Positions 6,612-12,780 of a DNA stretch of 12,780 bases are shown in pieces (position 1 is the first letter of the stretch; each line of letters opens with the position of its first letter). The position numbers were made by a program, and so were the translations under genes. Source of the DNA: Bacillota bacterium (lineage in GTDB: Bacteria > Bacillota > Clostridia > Christensenellales > Borkfalkiaceae); the NCBI GenBank assembly GCA_003343765.1, contig QAKO01000099.1:1-12780 (forward strand), given 5' to 3'. The notes beneath the pieces are model-generated. The model ran no database searches, was not told the origin of the DNA, and worked only from the letters and a program-made list of their open reading frames with translations.

Positions 6612-6697
6612 ATTATTCATGAATAATTGAAAAAATATGCATAATTATAACATTTATGCAAAATTAAGCAAATATTTATGAATATTTTTAAAAAATG
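6612..6697 (+). promoter_or_regulatory. Array of ARG-box-like elements upstream of argG
   Basis: The stretch opens with a perfect 16-bp palindrome, ATTATTCATGAATAAT (6612-6627). Related ATGAAT/ATGCA(T/A)A elements begin at 6619, 6637, 6656 and 6678, spaced 18, 19 and 22 bases. One of them, TGCAAAATTAAGCA (6657-6670), has symmetric TGC and GCA ends around a central AATT. ArgR/AhrC sites are 18-bp A/T-rich palindromes with core TGAAT-4-ATTCA, usually in tandem about 21 bp apart centre to centre, so the size, composition and spacing fit. Individual matches are imperfect. All lie upstream of the -35 box at 6711 rather than over the promoter. Confidence 0.5.
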
Positions 6698-6710
6698 TAT
6701 TTCAAAATGC

Positions 6711-6739
6711 TTGACTTATGAAGGGTGTGGGAGTATAAT
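6711..6739 (+). promoter_or_regulatory. Promoter of the argGCJB operon
   Basis: TTGACT (6711-6716) and TATAAT (6734-6739) are separated by 17 bases. The start of transcription would be near 6746, leaving a leader of about 28 bases with AAGGGA (6758-6763) 10 bases before the argG ATG. The very A/T-rich DNA immediately upstream could also act as an UP element. Confidence 0.85.
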
Positions 6740-6773
6740 CAATGACAGTAAAACTACAAGGGACGTAATTGTT

Positions 6774-7997
6774 ATGGAAAAGAAAGAGATCAAGAAAGTA
6801 GTGCTTGCCTATTCGGGCGGTTTGGACACATCGATCATCATACCCTGGCTGAAAGAGAATTACAACAATTGTGAAGTAATAGCGGTATCTGCGGACGTAG
6901 GGCAGGAGAGCGAGTTGGACGGATTGGAAGAGAAGGCGCTCAAGACGGGGGCGTCCAAGCTTTACATTGAAGATCTGCGCAAAGAGTTTATTGAAGATTA
7001 CATATATCCTACGATGAAAGCGGGAGCGATGTATGAGAATAAATATCTGTTGGGTACGTCCTTTGCGCGTCCTGTGATTGCGAAGAGGATCGTCGAGATA
7101 GCGAAGAGAGAGGGTGCGGATGCGATTTGCCATGGCTGTACGGGAAAGGGAAACGATCAGGTTCGGTTTGAACTGACGATCAAGGCATTTGCGCCGGAAA
7201 TGACGATTATAGCACCTTGGCGTATCTGGGATATCAAGAGCCGTGACGAAGAGATCGACTATGCGGAAGCGCACAATATTCCTTTGAAGATCACGAGGGA
7301 GACGAGCTATTCGAAGGATAAGAACCTGTGGCATCTTTCGCACGAAGGGCTGGATCTGGAAGATCCTGCGAACGAGCCGAAGTATGACGAGATTCTGGAG
7401 ATGGGGGTATCGCCGGAGAAAGCACCCGATCAGCCGACGTATCTTACGCTTACCTTTGAGAAGGGTATTCCTGTGGCGTTGGACGGCAAGAAAATGGGAT
7501 CGGTCGAACTCATGCACAAGCTCAATGAGATCGGCGGCAAAAACGGTGTCGGAATCATAGACATTGTGGAAAATCGTCTGGTGGGTATGAAGAGCCGCGG
7601 GGTATATGAAACGCCGGGCGGCACGATTTTGTATTTTGCGCACGAACAGTTGGAAATGCTTTGCCTGGATAAAGAGACGCAGCATTTCAAACAGCATATA
7701 GCGATCAAATTTTCGGAACTTGTTTATAATGGGCAGTGGTTTACGCCTTTGCGCGAAGCGCTCTCGGCATTTGTGGACAAGACGCAGGAAAATGTTTCGG
7801 GCGATGTCCGTCTGAAAGTATATAAAGGAAATATTATTCCTGCCGGGATGAAGAGTGAACATTCTCTTTACAGTGAAGAGATCGCGACGTTCGGGGAAGA
7901 GGATGTTTATAACCAGTATGATGCGGAAGGATTTATCAATCTGTTCGGTCTGCCTGTGAAAGTCAAGGCGTTGCTGGATGCGAAAAAGCTGAAATAA
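6774..7997 (+). CDS. argG: Argininosuccinate synthase
   Basis: The 407-residue cytoplasmic enzyme joins citrulline and aspartate using ATP to make argininosuccinate, the next-to-last step of arginine synthesis. The ATP pyrophosphatase loop AYSGGLDTS is at residues 12-20 and the second conserved block GCTGKGNDQVRFE at 121-133, followed by APWRIWD and SKDKNLWHLS, all typical of ArgG. Length is normal (~400). I placed the start at 6774: the longer frame from 6678 would begin upstream of the promoter. It is the first gene of the arginine cluster. The usual partner argH is not adjacent; a 119-base gap leads directly to argC. Confidence 0.97.
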   Translation: MEKKEIKKVVLAYSGGLDTSIIIPWLKENYNNCEVIAVSADVGQESELDGLEEKALKTGASKLYIEDLRKEFIEDYIYPTMKAGAMYENKYLLGTSFARPVIAKRIVEIAKREGADAICHGCTGKGNDQVRFELTIKAFAPEMTIIAPWRIWDIKSRDEEIDYAEAHNIPLKITRETSYSKDKNLWHLSHEGLDLEDPANEPKYDEILEMGVSPEKAPDQPTYLTLTFEKGIPVALDGKKMGSVELMHKLNEIGGKNGVGIIDIVENRLVGMKSRGVYETPGGTILYFAHEQLEMLCLDKETQHFKQHIAIKFSELVYNGQWFTPLREALSAFVDKTQENVSGDVRLKVYKGNIIPAGMKSEHSLYSEEIATFGEEDVYNQYDAEGFINLFGLPVKVKALLDAKKLK

Positions 7998-8053
7998 AAT
8001 ACACGGACGAAGAAGATTTTGTCGGTGTGAAAATTTTTACAAGACATAAGAAA

Positions 8054-8084
8054 TTTGCGGCGATCCGTATCGGCTCGTCGCAAA
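8054..8084 (+). other. Hairpin in the argG-argC gap
   Basis: TTTGCGGCGA (8054-8063) pairs with TCGTCGCAAA (8075-8084) through ten pairs, one of them G-U, around an 11-base loop that itself contains CCG and CGG. No T-run follows, so it is not a typical terminator. It could be an RNA processing or stability element that sets the ratio of argG to argC message. Confidence 0.45.
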
Positions 8085-8116
8085 GTGTATATATGGGCGC
8101 GTAAGCGTTGGAAGAA

Positions 8117-9043
8117 ATGGTAAATGTATTTATAGACGGAAAAGAAGGAACAACAGGGCTGAAGATTTTCGAGCGCCTGGGAAAACGGGAAGATATAAAA
8201 ATAACGGCGCTTCCGGAGGAGCTTCGCAAGGATGCGGCGGCGAGGAAAGAATGCATCAATGCGGCAGATATTGTTTTTTTGTGTCTGCCGGATGCGGCGG
8301 CGATCGAGTCGGTTTCGCTCTGTGAAAACGAAAAAGTAAAAATCATAGACGCGTCTACGGCGCACCGAACGGATCGCGGCTGGGCATACGGATTTCCCGA
8401 ACTGTCAACAGGGCATCGGGAACGGATCGCGCAGGGCAAGCGTGTGGCGGTTCCGGGGTGTCATGCCAGCGGTTTTATTTCGCTCGTGTATCCGTTGATC
8501 ACTGGCGGGATCGTGGCTCCCGATTATCCGTTTGTGTGCCATTCGGTAACCGGTTACAGCGGGGGCGGAAAAAAGATGATTGCGGAGTATGAGGATCCGC
8601 AAAGAAATCAAGAGCTGGATAGTCCGCGCCAGTACGGGATGGGGCAGAAGCACAAGCATCTTCCCGAAATGCAGAAAGTCTGCGGGCTTGCGTTTGCTCC
8701 GATTTTCAACCCGATCGTGTCTGATTATTATAGCGGAATGTGTGTAACGGTGCCTCTGTATGCGCGGCTTATGCAGAAAAAAATGAGCGTCAACGACCTT
8801 AGAGGTTATTTTACAGAGTACTATGCGTCGCATAATTTCGTTAAAACGTCGCAAGAAACGAAAGGTTTCCTGGCGGCGAATCCGCTGGCCGGAACGAACC
8901 GAATGGAGATTTATGTGGACGGAAACGATGAAAGGATCGTTCTTGCTTCTGTGTTTGATAATCTCGGAAAAGGTGCTTCGGGGGCGGCGGTACAGTGCAT
9001 GAACATTATGCTCGGATTGGATGAGCGCATATCTTTGGAATGA
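8117..9043 (+). CDS. argC: N-acetyl-gamma-glutamyl-phosphate reductase, short (type 2) form
   Basis: The 308-residue enzyme reduces N-acetylglutamyl 5-phosphate to the semialdehyde with NADPH. The N-terminal FIDGKEGTTGLKI is the nucleotide-binding start of the shorter 'type 2' ArgC group, in place of the GASGYTG of the ~345-residue type 1. The catalytic cysteine is C115 in PGCHASGF, and GYSGGG (147-151 region) and HKHLPEM (179-185) are further conserved sites. The ATG at 8117 gives the expected N-terminus, but its upstream region lacks a good ribosome binding site (GGAAG is only 2 bases away). A TTG at 8108 is an alternative adding three residues. It is followed by argJ after 15 bases. Confidence 0.94.
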   Translation: MVNVFIDGKEGTTGLKIFERLGKREDIKITALPEELRKDAAARKECINAADIVFLCLPDAAAIESVSLCENEKVKIIDASTAHRTDRGWAYGFPELSTGHRERIAQGKRVAVPGCHASGFISLVYPLITGGIVAPDYPFVCHSVTGYSGGGKKMIAEYEDPQRNQELDSPRQYGMGQKHKHLPEMQKVCGLAFAPIFNPIVSDYYSGMCVTVPLYARLMQKKMSVNDLRGYFTEYYASHNFVKTSQETKGFLAANPLAGTNRMEIYVDGNDERIVLASVFDNLGKGASGAAVQCMNIMLGLDERISLE

Positions 9044-9058
9044 GGGCATGGAGGAGTT

Positions 9059-10273
9059 ATGAAAAAAATACAGGGCGGGGTATGTGCCCCGTTGGGATAC
9101 AAAGCGAACGGAGTTCATTGCGGGATCCGTAAAAACAAAACCAAAAGGGATCTGTCTTTGATCGTGAGTGAAGTGCGGGCTGCGGCGGCATGCGTATATA
9201 CGCAGAACTTGGTAAAGGGAGCGCCGATCCATGTAACGAAAAAGCATGTGGCGGATGGGTATGCGCAAGCGATCGTGGTCAACAGCGGCAATGCGAACAC
9301 GTGCAATGCAGACGGCGAGCAGATTGCGGAAGGAATGTGCGCACTTGTCAGTCAATATACGAAGATCGCGGCGCAGGATGTGATCGTGGCGTCGACGGGC
9401 GTGATCGGACAGCCGCTTTCGCTGGATCCGATCGCGGAAGGGATGCCGGCTCTTGTGCAGGGTCTGAACGGGAACGGCAGTGAGTTTGCCGCGCAGGGAA
9501 TCATGACGACGGATACGGTTTCCAAAGAGATCGCTTATTCGTTTATGCTGGACGGCAAGGAATGCAGGATCGGTGCGATCGGCAAGGGAGTCGGGATGAT
9601 CAACCCGAACATGGCGACGATGCTGATTTTTGTTACGACGGACGCGGCGATTTCGCCTGCAATGCTGCAGAAGGCGTTGTCGGCGGACGTGAAGGATTCG
9701 TTCAATATGGTGAGTGTAGACGGCGATACTTCGACCAACGATATGGTATCTGTACTGGCGAACGGTCTTGCGGGAAATACGTGCATTACGGAAAGCGGGA
9801 AAGATTTCACGGCGTTCCGCAAGGCACTCAATAAAGTTACGACCTATTTGTGCCGGAAGATTGCCAAGGACGGAGAGGGTGCAACGAAGCTTCTGGAATG
9901 CAAAGTGACGGGCGCAAAGAGTAAGGCGGCGGCAAAGACGGTCGCAAAGAGCGTCATCAAATCCTCATTGTTCAAAGCGGCGATGTTCGGCGCGGATGCG
10001 AACTGGGGGCGTGTGCTGTGTGCGATCGGGTATTCGGGCGCAGATGTGGATGTGACGAAAGTCAGTGTGGATTTCAAGAGCCGCGCCGGAGAGATCGCGG
10101 TATGCCGCGGCGGAAGCGGGATTGCTTTTTCGGAGGAAGAAGCGAAGAAAGTACTTTCGGAAGACGAGATCGAGATTCTGATCGGGCTTGGCGACGGAAA
10201 CGGTAAGGCGACGGCCTGGGGCTGTGATCTTACGTATGAGTATGTCAAGATCAACGGGGATTATCGTACCTGA
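9059..10273 (+). CDS. argJ: Glutamate N-acetyltransferase (ornithine acetyltransferase)
   Basis: The 404-residue protein is ArgJ, which moves the acetyl group from N-acetylornithine to glutamate and so makes the arginine pathway cyclic; many members also use acetyl-CoA for the first step. It is an N-terminal nucleophile enzyme that cuts itself into alpha and beta chains. The cleavage site is visible as PNMATML with A186/T187, T187 being the new N-terminal nucleophile. ASTGVIG (111-117) supplies the oxyanion hole. The C-terminus DLTYEYVKINGDYRT is characteristic. Whether it is mono- or bifunctional cannot be decided by eye; no argA is seen in the window. GGAGG lies just upstream of the ATG, and the gene ends 18 bases before argB. 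Confidence 0.97.
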   Translation: MKKIQGGVCAPLGYKANGVHCGIRKNKTKRDLSLIVSEVRAAAACVYTQNLVKGAPIHVTKKHVADGYAQAIVVNSGNANTCNADGEQIAEGMCALVSQYTKIAAQDVIVASTGVIGQPLSLDPIAEGMPALVQGLNGNGSEFAAQGIMTTDTVSKEIAYSFMLDGKECRIGAIGKGVGMINPNMATMLIFVTTDAAISPAMLQKALSADVKDSFNMVSVDGDTSTNDMVSVLANGLAGNTCITESGKDFTAFRKALNKVTTYLCRKIAKDGEGATKLLECKVTGAKSKAAAKTVAKSVIKSSLFKAAMFGADANWGRVLCAIGYSGADVDVTKVSVDFKSRAGEIAVCRGGSGIAFSEEEAKKVLSEDEIEILIGLGDGNGKATAWGCDLTYEYVKINGDYRT

Positions 10274-10291
10274 GAAAAAAGAGGAAAGAGA

Positions 10292-11158
10292 ATGGATAAG
10301 AAGCAGGACAAGCAGTTCCGCGCAAAAGTTTTGAGTGAGGCGCTGCCTTACATACAGGATTATAACGGAAAGATTGTCGTTGTGAAATACGGCGGCAATG
10401 CGATGATCAATCAGGAGCTGAAAATGTCGGTCATGCATGACATTGTGCTTTTGAATCTGATCGGGGTCAAAGTGGTGCTGGTGCATGGCGGCGGGCCGGA
10501 AATTTCGGAGATGCTCAAACGTGTGGGGAAGCAGTCGGTGTTTGTGGACGGGCTTCGCTATACGGATGAGGAGACGGCGGAGATCGTGCGCATGGTACTG
10601 GCGGGAAAGATCAACAAGTCGCTTGTGAATCTTCTGGAAAGTATCGGCGGCAAGGCGCTGGGACTTTGCGGTATTGACGGGCATATGATGAAATGCTGCA
10701 AGGAAAGCGAGAAGCTCGGCTATGTCGGGAAGATCACGCATATGGATACGAAGGTAATAACCGACGCATTGGACGCCGGGTATATTCCCGTTGTTTCTAC
10801 AGTCGGGTACGACGATGAAGGACATATTTATAATGTGAATGCGGACACGGCGTCGGCGTTTATAGCGGGTGCGTTGAATGCGCAGAGTCTGATTCTCATG
10901 ACGGATACAAAAGGCGTTCTGCGGGATAAAGACGATGAAAGTTCGCTGATCGAAAAGATCTGTGTGAGCGATATTCCTTCTTTGGTAAAACAGGGGATCA
11001 TATCGGGCGGAATGATTCCGAAGATTGATTGCTGCCGTGAAGCGATCCGCCGCGGGGTTCATAAAGTATTTATTATAGACGGACGGGTGGAGCATTCCAT
11101 TCTTGTCGAAATATTGTCGGACGAAGGCATCGGCACGATGTTTGTCGGGAGCGACTAA
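10292..11158 (+). CDS. argB: N-acetylglutamate kinase, probably arginine-inhibited
   Basis: The 288-residue amino acid kinase phosphorylates N-acetylglutamate with ATP. KYGGNAM (32-38) is the phosphate-binding loop start with catalytic K32, and HGGGPEI (65-71) the substrate-binding glycine loop. The N-terminus has an extra helix before the first strand (AKVLSEALPYI, residues 11-21). In arginine-sensitive hexameric kinases such as those of Pseudomonas and Thermotoga, this helix links dimers and shapes the arginine site, so feedback inhibition is likely. GAGG about 7 bases upstream supports the start. A terminator follows directly, making this the last gene of the argGCJB transcript. Confidence 0.97.
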   Translation: MDKKQDKQFRAKVLSEALPYIQDYNGKIVVVKYGGNAMINQELKMSVMHDIVLLNLIGVKVVLVHGGGPEISEMLKRVGKQSVFVDGLRYTDEETAEIVRMVLAGKINKSLVNLLESIGGKALGLCGIDGHMMKCCKESEKLGYVGKITHMDTKVITDALDAGYIPVVSTVGYDDEGHIYNVNADTASAFIAGALNAQSLILMTDTKGVLRDKDDESSLIEKICVSDIPSLVKQGIISGGMIPKIDCCREAIRRGVHKVFIIDGRVEHSILVEILSDEGIGTMFVGSD

Positions 11159-11166
11159 CGATACAG

Positions 11167-11196
11167 GAGACTGATTTTCGGATCGGTCTCTTTTTT
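11167..11196 (+). terminator. Intrinsic terminator after argB
   Basis: GAGACTGAT (11167-11175) pairs with ATCGGTCTC (11182-11190), nine pairs including one G-U, around TTTCGG. Six T residues follow at once (11191-11196). It begins 8 bases after the argB stop and splits the arginine cluster into two transcription units. Confidence 0.85.
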
Positions 11197-11211
11197 CGGG
11201 CAAAAGGAGAA

Positions 11212-11394
11212 ATGAGCCGCAGCCGCGCTGTAAAATGTCGGAGCGGGAAGGCGGGAAAAGAGAAGCAGGGCAGTAAAGTTGCGAAGGAAACGGGGAAGGA
11301 ATGTGTGCGGATAACAAAAGGTGTGCGCGGCGAAAAGAAAGATTTGGTTCAAAAAGAATTTCCCCAAATATTTGCATTTGGTTGCGAATTATGA
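11212..11394 (+). CDS. Possible 60-residue basic peptide between argB and argD (doubtful)
   Basis: An ATG at 11212 lies 2 bases after AAGGAG, an unusually tight spacing, and opens a 60-codon frame. The product is very basic (11 Lys, 5 Arg, spread over the first ~48 residues) with three cysteines, no membrane segment and no family I recognise. It starts just past the argB terminator, and its end overlaps the predicted argD promoter. This 290-base gap otherwise holds only that promoter and the argD leader. It could equally be chance. Confidence 0.2.
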   Translation: MSRSRAVKCRSGKAGKEKQGSKVAKETGKECVRITKGVRGEKKDLVQKEFPQIFAFGCEL

Positions 11395-11400
11395 TAGAAT
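11372..11400 (+). promoter_or_regulatory. Promoter of argDF
   Basis: TTGCAT (11372-11377) and TAGAAT (11395-11400) are 17 bases apart. The -35 box sits inside a small dyad, CCAAAT (11364-11369) and ATTTGG (11376-11381), a possible operator. Transcription would start near 11407, giving a leader of about 83 bases to argD. Confidence 0.6.
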
Positions 11401-11489
11401 AGATAAAATAGGTAAAATGCGGTCTGGACGGCAGGCGGGCGGAAAGCCGTGAAGAAACGTTGTGTCGGAAAGAAGTCGGGTAAAGAGAA

Positions 11490-12656
11490 ATGAGTTTTGA
11501 AGAAATACGGAGCGAGGACAAAAAATATATTTCGAACACATACAACCGTTTTGCGGTGGATTTGGCGCGGGGAGAAGGCGCTACGCTGTATTCGGAAGAC
11601 GGAAAGAAGTATGTGGATTTCGGAAGCGGCATTGCGGTGAACACATTCGGCGTGAACGATCCGGAGTGGAAAGAAGCGGTCATTTCGCAACTGAACAAGA
11701 TCCAGCACGCGAGCAATCTGTATTATACGCAGCCGCAGGCGGAGCTGGCGCATATGCTGTGCGAAAAGACGGGTGCGCGGAAGGTATTTTTCTCCAATTC
11801 GGGAGCGGAAGCAAACGAGTGTGCGATCAAAGCGGCGCGCAAATATTCGTACGACAAATACGGGGAAGGCAGATTCCGCATCGTGACTTTGAAAAACTCT
11901 TTTCACGGCAGGACGATGGCGACGCTGTCTGCGACGGGTCAGGACGTGATGCACAAATATTTCATGCCGTTTCTGGAAGGTTTTTCGTATGCTGACCCGA
12001 CGTACGAAGGCGTGCGGAAGATGTGTACGCGCGAGACCTGTGCGGTGATGCTGGAGCTGGTGCAGGGCGAAGGCGGAGTGCGTCCGCTGGACATGGAAGA
12101 AGTGAAGGAGATCGAAGTTTTCTGTAAGAAAAATGATATTCTTCTGATCATAGACGAAGTACAGACGGGGAACGGCAGAACGGGCAGATTGTATGCTTAC
12201 GAGCATTACGGGATCGCGCCGGACATTGTATCGACGGCGAAGGGTCTTGCAGGCGGATTGCCGCTCGGTGCTACGATGTTTTTTGAAAAGTGTGAAAACG
12301 TATTCGGGGCAGGCGATCACGGATCGACGTTCGGCGGAAATCCCGTGGCGTGCGCGGGGGCGTGCAGTATTCTGCGCAGGCTGGACAAAGTGCTGATGCT
12401 GGAAGTACAGGGCAAGAGTGCGTATTTGTTCACGCATCTTGGCAGGATCCGCAATGTTTTGTCCGTGACGGGATTGGGTCTGATGATCGGGTTGGAAACG
12501 ACGAAAGCGTCGCGGGAAGTTGCGGAGAAGTGTCTGGAGCGCGGCCTGATCGTTCTGACGGCGAAGAACAAAGTGCGGCTGTTGCCGCCGTTGACGGTAA
12601 AAAAAGACGAAATAGATTTTGCGTTACAAATATTGAATGAGGTGATATCCGAATGA
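11490..12656 (+). CDS. argD: Acetylornithine aminotransferase
   Basis: The 388-residue class III pyridoxal-phosphate aminotransferase converts N-acetylglutamate semialdehyde to N-acetylornithine with glutamate as donor. Cofactor-binding features are NSGAEANE (103-110), SFHGRTMAT (137-145), IDEVQTG (221-227, D222) and the Schiff-base lysine K251 in STAKGLAGG. The length and the start SFEEIRSEDKKYISNTY are typical of ArgD. Related ornithine and gamma-aminobutyrate aminotransferases are alternatives in isolation, but the arginine neighbours settle it. The ribosome binding site is weak (AAAGAGAA). Its last four bases, ATGA, overlap the argF start, so the two are translationally coupled. Confidence 0.95.
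   Translation: MSFEEIRSEDKKYISNTYNRFAVDLARGEGATLYSEDGKKYVDFGSGIAVNTFGVNDPEWKEAVISQLNKIQHASNLYYTQPQAELAHMLCEKTGARKVFFSNSGAEANECAIKAARKYSYDKYGEGRFRIVTLKNSFHGRTMATLSATGQDVMHKYFMPFLEGFSYADPTYEGVRKMCTRETCAVMLELVQGEGGVRPLDMEEVKEIEVFCKKNDILLIIDEVQTGNGRTGRLYAYEHYGIAPDIVSTAKGLAGGLPLGATMFFEKCENVFGAGDHGSTFGGNPVACAGACSILRRLDKVLMLEVQGKSAYLFTHLGRIRNVLSVTGLGLMIGLETTKASREVAEKCLERGLIVLTAKNKVRLLPPLTVKKDEIDFALQILNEVISE
12639..12646 (+). promoter_or_regulatory. Ribosome binding site of argF
   Basis: GAGGTGAT, fully complementary to the 16S rRNA tail, lies inside the end of argD, 6 bases before the argF ATG at 12653. It fixes that start in the ATGA overlap. Confidence 0.88.
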
Positions 12657-12780
12657 AACATCTGTTAAAGTTATCCGATCTTTCGACGGAAGAGATCTAT
12701 GGCATACTGAATCTGGCCGATCAGCTCAAATACGAGCGGAAAAATCATATTGCGCATCCGTACCTGCAAGGGAAGAAATT
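12653..12780 (+). CDS. argF: Ornithine carbamoyltransferase, N-terminal 42 residues (3' end outside window)
   Basis: Only the first 42 codons are present. They read MKHLLKLSDLSTEEIYGILN and onward to YLQGKK, matching the N-terminal carbamoyl-phosphate-binding domain of ArgF, where HLL.L.DLS.EEI and a later L.GK are standard. The enzyme makes citrulline from ornithine and carbamoyl phosphate. The STRT catalytic motif lies past the window edge and cannot be checked. Gene order argD-argF and the 4-base overlap support the call over aspartate carbamoyltransferase. Confidence 0.9.
   Translation, partial: MKHLLKLSDLSTEEIYGILNLADQLKYERKNHIAHPYLQGKK

Noticed and set aside
6678..6773. Longer N-terminus for ArgG from 6678
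   Set aside because: The added codons overlie the TTGACT/TATAAT promoter and are not part of the family.
6702..7862. 386-codon minus-strand frame opposite argG
   Set aside because: Antisense to argG, extends over its promoter, and shows no family features.
8405..9355. 316-codon minus-strand frame opposite argC/argJ
   Set aside because: Antisense shadow; both sense genes are firmly identified by active-site motifs.
11400..11489. ArgR site over the argD promoter
   Set aside because: The AT-rich dyad at the -35 box does not match the TGAAT-4-ATTCA core well enough to call; it is kept only as a possible operator.
9965..11716. 583-codon open frame on the minus strand across argJ, argB and argD
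   Set aside because: It runs antisense through three well-identified genes, crosses a terminator and promoter, and has His/Arg/Phe-rich composition typical of an antisense shadow of GC-biased codons.
11349..12437. 362-codon minus-strand frame inside argD
   Set aside because: Antisense shadow of argD with no recognisable domain or suitable upstream signals.

Overview
The window reads as an ordinary chromosomal segment of a Gram-positive, low-to-mid GC bacterium, most likely Bacillota (Clostridia). The clues are strong AGGAGG-type ribosome binding sites, sigma-A-like promoters with 17-bp spacers, GC-rich hairpin plus T-run terminators, a PadR regulator, an FatA-type acyl-ACP thioesterase and a clustered arginine pathway. 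I cannot place it at genus level from sequence alone. No insertion sequence, CRISPR array, rRNA, tRNA or phage gene was seen.

Layout. (1) 2-1746, + strand: the C-terminal part of elongation factor P (cut by the window edge), a hairpin, D-aminoacyl-tRNA deacylase (dtd) and a PhnP-like metallo-beta-lactamase-fold hydrolase. (2) 1747-2156: a non-coding convergent intergenic region with a degenerate 13-nt AT-rich tandem repeat and two strong hairpins. (3) 2157-4181, - strand: an unusual 674-residue protein with an N-terminal PadR winged helix, a ~410-residue Q/E/S/P/Y-rich linker and four C-terminal membrane segments, driven by a consensus promoter. (4) 4182-4499: a divergent regulatory region with a near-symmetric dyad between the two promoters. 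(5) 4500-6537, + strand: acyl-ACP thioesterase, a YgjP/DUF45-type zinc metallopeptidase and a flavin reductase-family protein, ended by a strong terminator. (6) 6600-12780, + strand: the arginine biosynthesis cluster argG-argC-argJ-argB, a terminator, then argD-argF with a second promoter; argF runs off the window.

How the genes work together. ArgJ makes N-acetylglutamate by recycling the acetyl group from N-acetylornithine (and may also use acetyl-CoA). ArgB phosphorylates it, ArgC reduces it, ArgD transaminates it, ArgJ releases ornithine, ArgF makes citrulline and ArgG makes argininosuccinate. Only argH is not visible. ArgB has the N-terminal helix typical of arginine-inhibited kinases, and the DNA upstream of argG holds a spaced series of ARG-box-like elements, so both enzyme-level and ArgR-type transcriptional feedback are plausible.

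The most unusual item is the membrane-anchored PadR-type protein with its repetitive linker and the composite dyad upstream of its own promoter. The rest is conventional metabolism, with a few regulatory details worth checking.
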